DNA of 64,000 nt. Source: Opitutales bacterium. Lineage in GTDB: Bacteria > Verrucomicrobiota > Verrucomicrobiia > Opitutales > JAJFLR01. Numbering within the stretch: position 1 is the stretch's first letter; every line of letters starts with the position of its first letter. This document shows positions 18,789-28,139 of this stretch, in pieces. Both the position numbers and the translations under genes were made by a program. The stretch lies in contig JAJFLR010000030.1 in NCBI GenBank assembly GCA_021772565.1, positions 1 through 64,000 of the forward strand, in the 5' to 3' direction. The notes below the pieces were generated by a model. The model saw nothing but the letters and a program-made list of their open reading frames with translations. It did not search any database and had not been told where the DNA came from.

Positions 18789-19580
18789 ATGATTTATCTA
18801 GTTAACTATGCAAATAAGGAATTTTTTGCTAGTCAGAAATTAAATACTAAAACCGGATGGGAAGTTTGTAACTTTGACAAAGTTATTTCTTATACACCTG
18901 ATGATATTGACCAAAAATTTTATGAACGTAATCAGCATATTCTTTCCCGTAAACTTGGTAATGGGTACTTTTTGTGGAAACCGTATATCATTAAAAAGAC
19001 ATTAGAAACAATGCATAATGATGACTATCTATTTTATGCAGATTCAGGATGCTATTTTAAGCATTCAATCAATCCTATTATAAATGCCTCACATGAGAGT
19101 AAGCAATGTATCATTCCATTTGATCTAATTCACTTGGAATATAAATGGACTAAAAGAGATACGTTTGTTTTAATGAATTGTGACAAAGAATGTTATTACA
19201 AAAGCAGACAGCGTCTAGCCAGTTTTTGCCTGTTAAAGAAATGCAAATTGACTATGGATTTTATAAATGAATTTATTAATTATGCACAGGATGAACGTGT
19301 GATAACAGATATTGAAAACCAATGTGGGTTGGGAAATTACGAAGGATATATTAAACACAGACATGATCAAAGCATTTTTAGTTTGTTATCAAAAAAATTT
19401 GAGTTGAAATCTTTTCGTGATCCTTCTCAATATGGTAATGAAATGATTGCTGACTATCCTAACTCTCGGTATGGTCAATTAATACAGCATACTAGAAAAA
19501 AATATCGTCCAATATATCGGAGGATATATTTAAAAATCAGAAATATGATTAATGAAGATTATCGAGAGAAAAAAAAGTAA
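18789..19580 (+). CDS. Glycosyltransferase-like protein of a surface-glycan block
   Basis: I recognise this 263-residue protein only loosely. The stretch GNGYFLWKPYIIKKTLE followed by DDYLFYADSGCYF resembles a group of GT-A-like polysaccharide proteins in which an aromatic-Trp-Lys-Pro segment precedes a D-x-G or DxD-like metal site. HRHDQSIFSLL near residue 213 would fit a C-terminal acceptor or base region. There is no signal peptide and no membrane segment. The sulfotransferase start lies inside its 3' end (29-bp overlap), which indicates translational coupling. A sugar-transfer role is inference from motif style and neighbours. Confidence 0.55.
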   Translation: MIYLVNYANKEFFASQKLNTKTGWEVCNFDKVISYTPDDIDQKFYERNQHILSRKLGNGYFLWKPYIIKKTLETMHNDDYLFYADSGCYFKHSINPIINASHESKQCIIPFDLIHLEYKWTKRDTFVLMNCDKECYYKSRQRLASFCLLKKCKLTMDFINEFINYAQDERVITDIENQCGLGNYEGYIKHRHDQSIFSLLSKKFELKSFRDPSQYGNEMIADYPNSRYGQLIQHTRKKYRPIYRRIYLKIRNMINEDYREKKK

Positions 19581-20505
19581 TAGAAACCCAATTTTAGTTA
19601 CAGGTTCACATCGATCTGGAACAACATGGGTGGGTCGAATGCTTAGAATGTCTTCAGAAATTGGTTATATTCATGAACCTTTTAACATTAATCTTCACCC
19701 TGGAATTTGTAATCTCAAATTAGATTATTGGTTTACCTATATTTGTGAAAGTAACTGCAATATGATTGAGGAATCTATGGGAAAAATCTTGTCCTTTCAA
19801 ACCAACATATTTAATGAATTAAAGACCAATACTAATCTAAAAGATTTACTCTATACCACTGTTAAACTATTACAATTAAGTTATTACAGGTTAATGAAAT
19901 TAAGACCGTTGTTAAAAGATCCAATTGCTATTTTTTCAGTCGAATGGCTAGTAAAAAAGTTTAATATGGATGTAGTTGTATTGATAAGACACCCAGCTGC
20001 GTTTGTGAGTAGTTTGAAAGTTGCAAATATGCAGCACCCATTTAAAGACTTTTTAAATCAGCCATTACTTATGCGTGATCATTTAACATTATTTAAAAAT
20101 GAAATAGAACAGTTTTCTAATTCTAAAAAGGATATTGTAGATCAAGGAATACTATTATGGAATATCATTCACTCGGTTATTTTAAGGTATAAGAAAAAAT
20201 ATAAAGACTGGATTTTTTTAAAACATGAAAAAATTTCTAATAATCCATCGGAACAATTTAAAAAATTATTTAATAATTTAGACTTAGAATTTACTGATAA
20301 AATTGATAAAAAAATCCAACTATTTTCAGATGAAAGAAATCCTGTCGAACAACATGGCGGAAGCCAAATATTGCGTAATAGCAAATTAAACATATGGAAT
20401 TGGAAAAGTAGGCTCTCTATGGACGAAATTGATAAGATATATAATCATACTCACTGTATTTCTAAATCATTTTATACAGATGATGAATGGGAGAGTGTAG
20501 TATAG
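19552..20505 (+). CDS. Sulfotransferase family protein
   Basis: This enzyme would transfer sulfate from PAPS to an acceptor, here most likely a surface glycan. The 5'-phosphosulfate loop is explicit: SHRSGTTW at residues 19-26, preceded by a hydrophobic strand. The 3'-phosphate site is represented by VVLIRHPAAFVSSLKV near residue 143, with the expected Arg and Ser. HEPFN after the first helix and the C-terminal ILRNSKLNIWNWKSRLS region also suit the family. Its 317 residues start inside the preceding glycosyltransferase-like gene. A sulfated capsule or exopolysaccharide is a common marine trait, which fits but does not prove the habitat. Confidence 0.87.
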   Translation: MKIIERKKSNRNPILVTGSHRSGTTWVGRMLRMSSEIGYIHEPFNINLHPGICNLKLDYWFTYICESNCNMIEESMGKILSFQTNIFNELKTNTNLKDLLYTTVKLLQLSYYRLMKLRPLLKDPIAIFSVEWLVKKFNMDVVVLIRHPAAFVSSLKVANMQHPFKDFLNQPLLMRDHLTLFKNEIEQFSNSKKDIVDQGILLWNIIHSVILRYKKKYKDWIFLKHEKISNNPSEQFKKLFNNLDLEFTDKIDKKIQLFSDERNPVEQHGGSQILRNSKLNIWNWKSRLSMDEIDKIYNHTHCISKSFYTDDEWESVV

Positions 20506-20600
20506 TTTTGCTTAAATTTAATTTGCTTTAAAATCAGTTATTGATCTTGTTGACATTTTGATAATTACAATCAAGAAACGCCCCATAAAATATACATAAA

Positions 20601-22412
20601 ATGTCTGAATCTAAGCAAAAAAAGGAGAATGTTAATGATGTGGTTATACGATTGGCTGGAAATTCCCAGGATGGAATACAGACTATCGGTGGGTTTTTGG
20701 CTAGACTGGCAGGCAGAAGCGATCAGGAAGTCATAACATATATGACTATACCTTCAACTATATCTGGGGGCCCTTCAATATTTCAAGTTAGAATAGGATC
20801 AGGTGAAGTTTTATCTGCTGGTGACTCAGCAGATTTTTTATTGGCATTTTACCAGCACAGCTATGAGGAACATCTTTCTTTTCTTAAAGAAGGTGGCGTG
20901 CTTATATATGATACTGAATATGTAAAGCCGGATGTGGATGATAAACGTTTTGTCTATGTGGGTGTGCCGATTACAGGACTTACTATTGAAGCGATGGGGG
21001 GTTCAGCTAAGGATAAAGGAAAAAATATTTTTGTCCTTGGGCTACTTGCTAGAATGTTTAGTCTGAATGTAGAAAAATTGAGAACATTAATGTCAGAAAA
21101 ACTTCTGAATAAAGGTGAAGATGTACTACGAAATGTACTGGTAGCCTTTGATGCTGGTTATGGGTATCAAGTTGATAATGTTCTGGATCGTTATTATGCA
21201 TTTGAACCATCTAAACAAGTTGATGGAAAATCTCAAGTGACCATGGATGGAAATCAAGCCATGACACTAGGTCTAATTACCGCTGGCATTCGATACGGAG
21301 CTGGTTACCCAATTACACCTTGGTCATCCATAATGGAAGCCCTTCGTTCAGAATTACCAAAATATGGTGGAAAATTCATTCAAGTCGAAGATGAATTAGC
21401 TGCAATTTCTATGGCAATCGGATTTTCATATAGTGGCAACTTGGCCGTTACAGGCAGTTCAGGACCTGGAATATCTTTAAAAATGGAAGCGCTTGGTTGG
21501 GCTGTAATGGCTGAGATTCCAGTAATTTTAATAAATGTCCAAAGAGGTGGTCCAAGTACTGGGTTACCAACAAGTGTTGAACAAAGTGATCTTCTACAAG
21601 CAATATATGGAAGCCATGGTGATACTCCAAGGGTTGTATTATCTCCCAAAAATGTTGAGGACTGTTTTTATGTTGCATTGGAAGCAGCTAGAATTGCAAA
21701 AAAATATAGTACACCGGTAATTATTCTTTCAGACCAAGCTTTAGCAACTCGCATTGAAGCTTTTGATGAACCTAATTTAGAAGAACTCGTAGTTGATCCT
21801 CAGCTTAATTTAAAGACCAGACCATCTGATTATTTACCATATTCTATGGATAAAATTACTCAACATGCTCCTCCTGGAACAATTATTGAAGGGGGGAAAT
21901 ATCCAGTTGTAACTGGATTAGAACATGACGAAGCAGGGCATCCATCAGGAAATCCTGAACTTCATATGAAGATGACTGCTAAAAGACGCGAAAAATTACA
22001 AATTTTAGCTAATGAAATTGATATACCTGAAGTTCATGGCGCACAAGAAGGAGATATATTATTTGTCGGTTGGGGATCAACATATGGACCATTACGCGAA
22101 GCAGTTTTAGGTAATACGAAATTTGCTAAAAAGCTCGGCCATTTACATATTCGACATCTGCATCCGTTACCAAATGGTCTTGAAACAATTTTTAGTAAAT
22201 TTAGACAAATATTTGTCGTTGAAATGAATGACTCAGGAATTTATGGCTACGGTCAACTGGCAACGCTACTGAGAGCTCGTTATTGTAATTCATCGATTCG
22301 GAGTATAAATAAAACAGATGGTTTACCGTTTAAAGTTCGTGAGATTTTAGAAGGAGCTAAACGATTAAGTGGTGATGCAGTTTCAAACTATTCAGCATAC
22401 CCATATGAGTAA
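20601..22412 (+). CDS. korA: 2-oxoacid:ferredoxin oxidoreductase, fused gamma-alpha subunit (KorA-like)
   Basis: With KorB it oxidatively decarboxylates a 2-oxoacid, most likely 2-oxoglutarate, to the acyl-CoA while reducing ferredoxin. The first 200 or so residues are the gamma domain (VIRLAGNSQDGIQTIGGFLA, then SGGPSIFQVRIGS). Residues 215 to the end are the alpha, pyrimidine-binding domain with GNQAMTLGLITAGIRYGAGYPITPWSS and NVQRGGPSTGLPT, which is diagnostic. The fusion and 603-residue length match two-subunit KorAB enzymes. No ferredoxin-domain delta subunit is encoded nearby. korB follows after 58 bp. The substrate could also be another 2-oxoacid, because sequence alone does not fix it. 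Confidence 0.92.
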   Translation: MSESKQKKENVNDVVIRLAGNSQDGIQTIGGFLARLAGRSDQEVITYMTIPSTISGGPSIFQVRIGSGEVLSAGDSADFLLAFYQHSYEEHLSFLKEGGVLIYDTEYVKPDVDDKRFVYVGVPITGLTIEAMGGSAKDKGKNIFVLGLLARMFSLNVEKLRTLMSEKLLNKGEDVLRNVLVAFDAGYGYQVDNVLDRYYAFEPSKQVDGKSQVTMDGNQAMTLGLITAGIRYGAGYPITPWSSIMEALRSELPKYGGKFIQVEDELAAISMAIGFSYSGNLAVTGSSGPGISLKMEALGWAVMAEIPVILINVQRGGPSTGLPTSVEQSDLLQAIYGSHGDTPRVVLSPKNVEDCFYVALEAARIAKKYSTPVIILSDQALATRIEAFDEPNLEELVVDPQLNLKTRPSDYLPYSMDKITQHAPPGTIIEGGKYPVVTGLEHDEAGHPSGNPELHMKMTAKRREKLQILANEIDIPEVHGAQEGDILFVGWGSTYGPLREAVLGNTKFAKKLGHLHIRHLHPLPNGLETIFSKFRQIFVVEMNDSGIYGYGQLATLLRARYCNSSIRSINKTDGLPFKVREILEGAKRLSGDAVSNYSAYPYE

Positions 22413-22470
22413 TAATGTTCTATAAGATATATTAAAAATTTTAAATTAAATAATTGTTTAACTGAAAATA

Positions 22471-23403
22471 ATGAGTACTACCGCAACACCTGAAGCACCG
22501 CGAGAAAAACTGACTAAAAAGATTTTGACTGCAGATCACCCAACCTGGTGTCCCGGATGTGGAGACTTTGCTGTATTACACGCATTCTATAAAGTTTTAG
22601 AAAAATTTCAGTTTCCGCATGAAAATATTGTTACGTTAGCTGGAATAGGATGCTCTTCTAGATTTCCATATTTTGTTAACACACATGGCGGTCATTTCAT
22701 ACATGGTAGAGCTGTTCCATTTGCAACTGGTGTGAGTCTCGCTCGCGATGACTTACAAGTATTTGTATTTGGCGGTGATGGAGATGGGTTTTCAATCGGT
22801 GGTAATCATTTGGATCATGGTGCAAGAAAAAATGTTAATTTAACTTATGTCATCATGGATAATTTCGTCTATGGTTTGACCAAAAAGCAGACATCGCCCA
22901 CATCACCTATCGGATTTCGTTCGAAAACAGATCCAACAGGCGCAGTTGATCAACCAATTAATCCGATGAAAAAGCTTGTTACAAGTGGTGCTACATTTAT
23001 TGCAAGAACTCACGCAACACAAATTAAACACATGATGGAGATGTACCAGCGCGCAATTAACCACAATGGTTTTTCTGTTATTGAGTGCCTTTCTGAATGT
23101 GTTGAGTTTTATGCGGGTGCATTTGATGCTGGAAATCCACGTAAAGGCGGCGAGTTTAATTTAATTGATGAAAAGAAATTTGATGGAACTCCTGAGGATG
23201 AAGATCGACATGATACATCAGATAGTATGGCAGCCTATCAACTAGCAGATATGGAATGGCCAGGAATCTTTGGTGTTTTTTATGAAAAAGATAGACCGAC
23301 TAAAAATGATTTAGAGAATGGTATTATTAAAAAAGCTCGTGAAAAAACAAAAGAAGCAAGCGATTTAGAATTACTTCAGAAGACCTTTAATCGGTTGAAA
23401 TAA
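22471..23403 (+). CDS. korB: 2-oxoacid:ferredoxin oxidoreductase, thiamine-diphosphate (beta) subunit (KorB-like)
   Basis: The beta subunit binds thiamine diphosphate and an iron-sulfur cluster and is the catalytic partner of KorA. Cluster ligands Cys27 and Cys30 lie in TWCPGCGDF and a further Cys in GIGCSSRFPYF. The thiamine-diphosphate motif GGDGDGFSIGGNHL begins near residue 97. A GRAVPFATGVSLA segment typical of the family precedes it. Length 310 is somewhat above the usual 280-300 because of a charged C-terminal tail. The ATG has no Shine-Dalgarno sequence. It is co-directional with korA (58-bp gap) and rpiA, whose ATG lies 57 bp downstream. Confidence 0.93.
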   Translation: MSTTATPEAPREKLTKKILTADHPTWCPGCGDFAVLHAFYKVLEKFQFPHENIVTLAGIGCSSRFPYFVNTHGGHFIHGRAVPFATGVSLARDDLQVFVFGGDGDGFSIGGNHLDHGARKNVNLTYVIMDNFVYGLTKKQTSPTSPIGFRSKTDPTGAVDQPINPMKKLVTSGATFIARTHATQIKHMMEMYQRAINHNGFSVIECLSECVEFYAGAFDAGNPRKGGEFNLIDEKKFDGTPEDEDRHDTSDSMAAYQLADMEWPGIFGVFYEKDRPTKNDLENGIIKKAREKTKEASDLELLQKTFNRLK

Positions 23404-23460
23404 TTATTGAGTATTTTTCCCCCGATAACTGATTTATTAATTTTTCAGGGTTGTTTTTAT

Positions 23461-24159
23461 ATGAAGTGGAATAATAAAAATTTAAAACTTCTCGATTGGA
23501 ACAATGAGATTAGCAACAAGGAGGAAAAATTAATTGTAGCTGAGAAAATTGCCCAAAAGGTTTCTGATGGTGATGTAATTGGTTTTGGTTCGGGGTCTAC
23601 CTCATTTTTAGCAATAAAGGAAATTGCAAAGAGAATTCACAAAGAAAATTTAATATGTAAAGGAATTCCAACATCGCCTGAAATTGCCTTCGCTTGTTCA
23701 GCTTTGGAAATTCCAACAACATCTCTCATACAGGATAAACCGGATTGGTGTTTTGATGGAGCTGATGAAGTAGATTTAAGTAATAATTTGATTAAAGGGC
23801 GAGGCGGTGCATTACTGCTAGAAAAGATTATAATGTCAGCTTCACCTAAAGCGTTTATCTTGGTTGATAGAACTAAATTAGTTGATAAATTATCAACTCG
23901 TTTTCCTATACCTGTAGAAATTAATTCTCAGGCTATTCATCAAGTTACTGAGGAATTGATAAAATTGGGTGCAATAAACACTTCACTACGTCTAGCTAAA
24001 GAAAAAGATGGGCCTGTTATCACAGAAGCTGGTAACTATCTGCTCGATGTAAAATTTAGCAGTATGCGGAATACTCTAGAGAAAGAAATTAAGTGTATTA
24101 CTGGTGTTGTAGAATCGGGGCTATTTATTGGGTATAATGTCGAAATATTGAAACCATAA
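23461..24159 (+). CDS. rpiA: Ribose-5-phosphate isomerase A
   Basis: RpiA interconverts ribose 5-phosphate and ribulose 5-phosphate in the pentose phosphate pathway. The substrate-binding loop GFGSGSTS lies near residue 40. The catalytic-region sequence DGADEVD and the KGRGGALLLEKI segment are intact, followed by the Lys-containing DRTKLVDKLS. I prefer ATG 23461 (232 residues), which starts just before a normal RpiA N-terminus; an upstream TTG at 23407 adds 18 hydrophobic residues that relatives do not need. The stop codon lies in the left arm of a hairpin shared with the convergent HtrA gene. Confidence 0.95.
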   Translation: MKWNNKNLKLLDWNNEISNKEEKLIVAEKIAQKVSDGDVIGFGSGSTSFLAIKEIAKRIHKENLICKGIPTSPEIAFACSALEIPTTSLIQDKPDWCFDGADEVDLSNNLIKGRGGALLLEKIIMSASPKAFILVDRTKLVDKLSTRFPIPVEINSQAIHQVTEELIKLGAINTSLRLAKEKDGPVITEAGNYLLDVKFSSMRNTLEKEIKCITGVVESGLFIGYNVEILKP

Positions 24160-24196
24160 ATAGTTTTTGTCGATTTATTAAAACAAAATACTATTT
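24158..24196. terminator. Probable bidirectional terminator between rpiA and the HtrA gene
   Basis: An inverted repeat (aaatagtttttgt at 24158-24170, acaaaatactattt at 24183-24196) can form an AT-rich stem with one bulge and flanking T or A runs on both strands. The arms include the last base or bases of both convergent genes, so one structure could end both transcripts. Prediction is by eye only. Confidence 0.5.
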
Positions 24197-25714
24197 TATA
24201 CGAATGGCAATATACCCATAGGTTCCACTGTCATAAACATAAAGGCGGTTGGCACCTTTTCGGAGCGCATTTTTTAAACTTTTAATATTAGTAGTTGGTT
24301 TATCATTGGCTTCAAGAATTACCATGTTTTCTCGAAATGCTTTTGCATAGGGTGAATCATTTTCAATATTTTTCACGATTAACCCATTAATACCATCTTC
24401 AATATTAAGTTCTTGTTTTAATTTGTTATCTAATGGGACTAACCCTATTCCAATTAATGGTGTATCAGAGTGAGATTTTGATTTTTGACTGGATGAACCA
24501 AGGCTTCCAAGTTTAATATCAAAGTTCTTAATTTTTCTATTTCTAATCAATTGGACGTTTATAATTTCGCCGGGTGTAATTTGAGAGATTATTAACCGGA
24601 GTTGAGCAGAATTTTTAATTTTGTAATTATTTATAGAAGTAATGATATCACCTCTTTTTAAGCCTGCTTTTTGAGCCGGAGTATCATGCTCAATTTGAAT
24701 TATAATTGCACCGTTAGAACTATCAATTCCTGAAGCTTCAGCAAGATCTGGCGTTAGATTACTTATTCTTACACCGAGAAATCCTCGTACAACCTCACCT
24801 GTGTTTATCAAGCTTAACATTATTTTTTGAGCTAGATCTATCGGTATAGCAAAACCTATTCCTATACTTCCACCAGTTCTTGAATAAATTGCAGTGTTGA
24901 TACCAATAATTCTACCATCCGCATCTACAAGTGCACCCCCTGAATTTCCAGGATTTATAGATGCATCAGTTTGTATGAAATTTTCATAGCCACGATTTCC
25001 AGTGTGAGAACCAATAATATTCAACCCCGTTCTTTGGGTTGCAGAAATAATTCCCATAGTAACTGTAGTCCCTACACCCAGTGGATTTCCAATTGCAAAA
25101 ACGACATCACCCACTTTCAGATTACTACTACTTGCCATACTAATAATCGGTAAATCTTTAGCATCAATTTTTAATACTGCTATATCAGTCCTGGGATCAT
25201 TACCAATTATTTTTGCAGGCAATGTTCTGCCATCATTTAATTTTACTTCAATTTCATCAGCGCGATTGCCCCTTTCGTCAGTGATGACATGATTATTTGT
25301 CAGTATATAACCATCTTTTGAAACAATTACACCCGAACCTAATCCATACGGTATTTTTTCTTCTCTAATACTATTATTGTCTTTTCTTTGTGGAATTTGT
25401 AATCCGTAAAACCGACGTAATATATCTTCCCAAGGATTGGCTGATTGATTTTGATTGATCCTAACAATACGAGATGGATATACTGATACAACAGCCGGTG
25501 TAACCGGATCAAGTACATCTGCATAACTTGATACGCGATTTGGATTTGATCGATTAATTTGTTTGCTATCAATTGGAAAGTCAGTCTGGTCTCTAACTGC
25601 TCGAGGTGATTCAATGGCGTCCTGGCTTCCAAAAATTAGATGAGAAACATATCCTGTAATAAAAGCTATTATTATAATTATGTAATGTTTTGAACGCATA
25701 TCTGAAAAATCCAT
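24191..25714 (-). CDS. HtrA/DegP-type serine protease with two PDZ domains
   Basis: This is a membrane-anchored periplasmic protease/chaperone for misfolded envelope proteins. The N-terminal anchor spans about residues 10-28 (YIIIIIAFITGYVSHLIFG). A trypsin-like domain follows with a complete triad: His in ILTNNHVI, Asp in RTDIAVLKID and Ser in NPGNSGGALVD. Two PDZ domains complete the protein, the first starting around RGFLGVRISNLTPDLAEASG, the second being more divergent. Length 507 fits DegP/DegQ-type proteins. A degenerate relative lacking the triad lies at 36046-37473, so the genome carries both an active and a pseudo-protease form. The upstream 139-bp gap is shared with a divergent gene. 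Confidence 0.93.
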   Translation of the reverse strand: MDFSDMRSKHYIIIIIAFITGYVSHLIFGSQDAIESPRAVRDQTDFPIDSKQINRSNPNRVSSYADVLDPVTPAVVSVYPSRIVRINQNQSANPWEDILRRFYGLQIPQRKDNNSIREEKIPYGLGSGVIVSKDGYILTNNHVITDERGNRADEIEVKLNDGRTLPAKIIGNDPRTDIAVLKIDAKDLPIISMASSSNLKVGDVVFAIGNPLGVGTTVTMGIISATQRTGLNIIGSHTGNRGYENFIQTDASINPGNSGGALVDADGRIIGINTAIYSRTGGSIGIGFAIPIDLAQKIMLSLINTGEVVRGFLGVRISNLTPDLAEASGIDSSNGAIIIQIEHDTPAQKAGLKRGDIITSINNYKIKNSAQLRLIISQITPGEIINVQLIRNRKIKNFDIKLGSLGSSSQKSKSHSDTPLIGIGLVPLDNKLKQELNIEDGINGLIVKNIENDSPYAKAFRENMVILEANDKPTTNIKSLKNALRKGANRLYVYDSGTYGYIAIRIK

Positions 25715-25853
25715 GACAAAATAATATTATTACAGTTCCACTCTTTCTTGAATTTTACTTAATCTGTCTGTTACTAAATTATTGATAACTAGCTAAGAAT
25801 ATTTAAGTATGCTGTAATATTGAAAAAACTTTCAATCATAAATTTTTATAATT

Positions 25854-26273
25854 TTGAAAATAAAACTTCAAGAACTTCTTGAGCAAAAATCTAATTTAGA
25901 AAAGCATTTACATTGGCTCAATTCCAAAATAAATCAGCTTGAGCTAGAGTGTGATGATTCTGATATAAAATTGGATACTATTTCTGATTCTCATACAAAT
26001 GATAATAAGGATCAAAACGATGTAGAGTCGATGCATAGATCTGAGAACCAACTGGAAAAAACTGTTGAACCCTCGGATGACATATTTATATCGCAGACAC
26101 AAAATATTCAGCAGCAGACAAAGCAGGGGTGTTTGTGGACAATTATTATTGCTACGTTATTACTTCTAACAGTATCATACTTGGTTTATACATTTTGGCC
26201 TGAATGGGATGATGATAAAATTCAAAAATATAAAGAAAAAAACGCTAAACAAAAACAGTCTCAAAAATATTAA
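25854..26273 (+). CDS. Small single-pass membrane protein with coiled-coil N-terminus
   Basis: I do not recognise a family for this 139-residue protein. Residues 1-40 are heptad-like and charged (LQELLEQKSNLEKHLHWLNS), suggesting a coiled coil. A low-complexity acidic linker follows, then one clear transmembrane helix at about 98-117 (CLWTIIIATLLLLTVSYLVY) and a short Lys-rich tail. The only start found is TTG 25854, preceded by AT-rich sequence without a Shine-Dalgarno motif. The class V aminotransferase gene begins 21 bp downstream, so they may be co-transcribed, but no functional link is evident. Confidence 0.6.
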   Translation: MKIKLQELLEQKSNLEKHLHWLNSKINQLELECDDSDIKLDTISDSHTNDNKDQNDVESMHRSENQLEKTVEPSDDIFISQTQNIQQQTKQGCLWTIIIATLLLLTVSYLVYTFWPEWDDDKIQKYKEKNAKQKQSQKY

Positions 26274-26294
26274 TAAATTTAATTTGTATGCAAA

Positions 26295-27440
26295 ATGACA
26301 ATTGAAGATTTACACAAAAACAAAGCTGTCTTAATAAAAGAGTTTCCCGTTGTTGAAAACGAAATTTTTTTAGCTAATGCTGCTGTATGTCCATTACCAA
26401 GTAGAGTTGCTGAAGCGATGAGTAATTATGCGTTAAGTGCGACTAAGGGTGATCAAGAATTAAGATTCCCATTAACGCTTCTTGGTGAAACTCGACAGTT
26501 AGCAGCCGAATTGCTAAATACTGATGCAGATAATATTGCCTTGGTAGGCCCAACGTCTATAGCTTTGTCAATTGTTGCAAATGGGGTTAATTTTAAAAAG
26601 GGTGACAACGTAATTTATGCCCCAGGCGACTACCCATCTAATGCGGTGGTGTGGATGAATTTAGCAAAACGGGGTATTGATCTGCGCCCGATAGAACCTA
26701 AAGTGCCCGGAAGAATTACTGTTGATGACCTAAAACTGTTAGTTGATGAGAAAACCAAGTTAGTCTCACTGGCATCCGTTCATTTTATTAGCGGTTATCG
26801 AATTGATCTGGATACAATCGGGGAGTACCTTCAAAATCGTAATGTTTTATTCTGTGTAGATGCAATACAATCAGTAGGAGCTCTTCAGACCTCCGTTAAA
26901 TATGTGGACTTTTTAGCAGCAGATGCACACAAATGGATGCTTGGCCCATGTTCTGCCGGAATACTATTTGTCAGTACGAAAGCTAGAGAAATCTTGGAGC
27001 CGACGCTTGTAGGCTGGAATAATGTATTATGTCCTAACTTTGTTACACCTGATTCGATTAAATTTAAAACACATGCAAATCGATATGAAGCTGGCAGCCA
27101 TAATCTAGTGGGGATAATTGGTCTGAATGCATCACTAAAACTAATTAGAGAATTTAAATTGATTAATATTGAAAATTATATATTAGATCTCAGTAAATTT
27201 ATTAGAGATAATATAAAAATAAAAGGTTATCTATTAGCTAACGATGATGATAATAATTATTCGGGAATTACTTCTGTTAGAAAAGACGACTTTGACATAG
27301 AGGCACTATACGATAAACTTAAAGATATAAAAATGACGCTGTCATGTCGTCAGACTCGGGATAGAAGATATTGGCTAAGATTCTCTCCTCATTTGTATAA
27401 TTCAAAGGAAGAAATAAAAAAAGTTTTAGAGGTGATATAA
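26295..27440 (+). CDS. Class V aminotransferase (cysteine-desulfurase-like PLP enzyme)
   Basis: This fold-type I PLP enzyme has 381 residues. The PLP lysine lies in AADAHKWMLGPCSAGILFV near residue 217, and the Asp contacting the pyridine nitrogen in FCVDAIQSVGAL near 197. ENEIFLANAAVCPLPSRVAEAM at the N-terminus is the typical opening of SufS/CsdA-like or isopenicillin-N-epimerase-like members. The catalytic Cys loop of true cysteine desulfurases is not evident near the C-terminus, although a Cys occurs in MTLSCRQTRDR. No suf or isc genes lie nearby. The exact reaction (desulfurase, lyase or aminotransferase) is open. Confidence 0.82.
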   Translation: MTIEDLHKNKAVLIKEFPVVENEIFLANAAVCPLPSRVAEAMSNYALSATKGDQELRFPLTLLGETRQLAAELLNTDADNIALVGPTSIALSIVANGVNFKKGDNVIYAPGDYPSNAVVWMNLAKRGIDLRPIEPKVPGRITVDDLKLLVDEKTKLVSLASVHFISGYRIDLDTIGEYLQNRNVLFCVDAIQSVGALQTSVKYVDFLAADAHKWMLGPCSAGILFVSTKAREILEPTLVGWNNVLCPNFVTPDSIKFKTHANRYEAGSHNLVGIIGLNASLKLIREFKLINIENYILDLSKFIRDNIKIKGYLLANDDDNNYSGITSVRKDDFDIEALYDKLKDIKMTLSCRQTRDRRYWLRFSPHLYNSKEEIKKVLEVI

Positions 27441-27534
27441 ATATAATTCATTTCTGATTAAATTTAAAGATAAAAAATTTTGTGCTATCTGTGAAAAAAA
27501 ATAGTTATTTAAAGTTCATTTGTTTTTGGCAAAT

Positions 27535-28074
27535 ATGAAGGTGAGTAATCTTTTTATCCTTTTGCTCGTCACTCTATTATCTTCCTGTGTTTCAATTACA
27601 AATAAATTAAAAGAACCAACTGATTCTAACGATACTTTGTTGGTTGGAAGGTTAGTTTTTAAATGCCTTGGAACTAATTTATATACTATTCCTACTGGTG
27701 ATTATCGATCGGGTATTAAAATTGAATTCTTTGATCAAATTTCAGGTGATGTAATAATTGTCTACAGTTATAGTAAATATGGATTTTTTAAAATCAATAA
27801 CCCTGATATATCATCATATATAATAACAGAAATAATGTATGAAGCACCCCTGGGAGGAGTAGTTTTAATTGAACCGGTATATGATAATAGATTTATCATT
27901 AAAAAAGGCAAAGTTAATAATTTGGGTTTATTGACTTGGACTGGGAATCTACCTAAATTTAAACATATCACTGTTTTCAATAAAGAATATGAAGAAACTA
28001 GGAATTTGTTTTTTGATAAATATTCACGTAGTTTATGGAACAAGAAAGAATGGGTTAACTTGAAAGGTAGATAA
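27535..28074 (+). CDS. Putative lipoprotein, paralogue 1 of a tandem pair
   Basis: I do not recognise the family. I choose ATG 27535 (179 residues) over the upstream TTG 27520. A signal sequence with a good lipobox is present (LLSSC), so the mature protein is probably lipid-anchored in the envelope. The body is beta-rich and shares distinctive blocks with the next gene: the EPTDSNDTLLVGRLV segment, a GDYRSGIKIEF strand, KKGKVNNLGLL and a C-terminal aromatic-basic tail (LWNKKEWVNLKGR). The two paralogues are only distantly alike outside these blocks, which suggests an old duplication. Function unknown. Confidence 0.65.
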   Translation: MKVSNLFILLLVTLLSSCVSITNKLKEPTDSNDTLLVGRLVFKCLGTNLYTIPTGDYRSGIKIEFFDQISGDVIIVYSYSKYGFFKINNPDISSYIITEIMYEAPLGGVVLIEPVYDNRFIIKKGKVNNLGLLTWTGNLPKFKHITVFNKEYEETRNLFFDKYSRSLWNKKEWVNLKGR

Positions 28075-28139
28075 TGTTTTTTGTCATAAATTATAAGATA
28101 TCTTGACTCGATTATTAAAGGCTATGAATTGTTATTTCT

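Noticed and set aside
23407-23460. TTG-started extension of rpiA
   Set aside because: It adds 18 hydrophobic residues not found in RpiA; ATG 23461 fits the family length.
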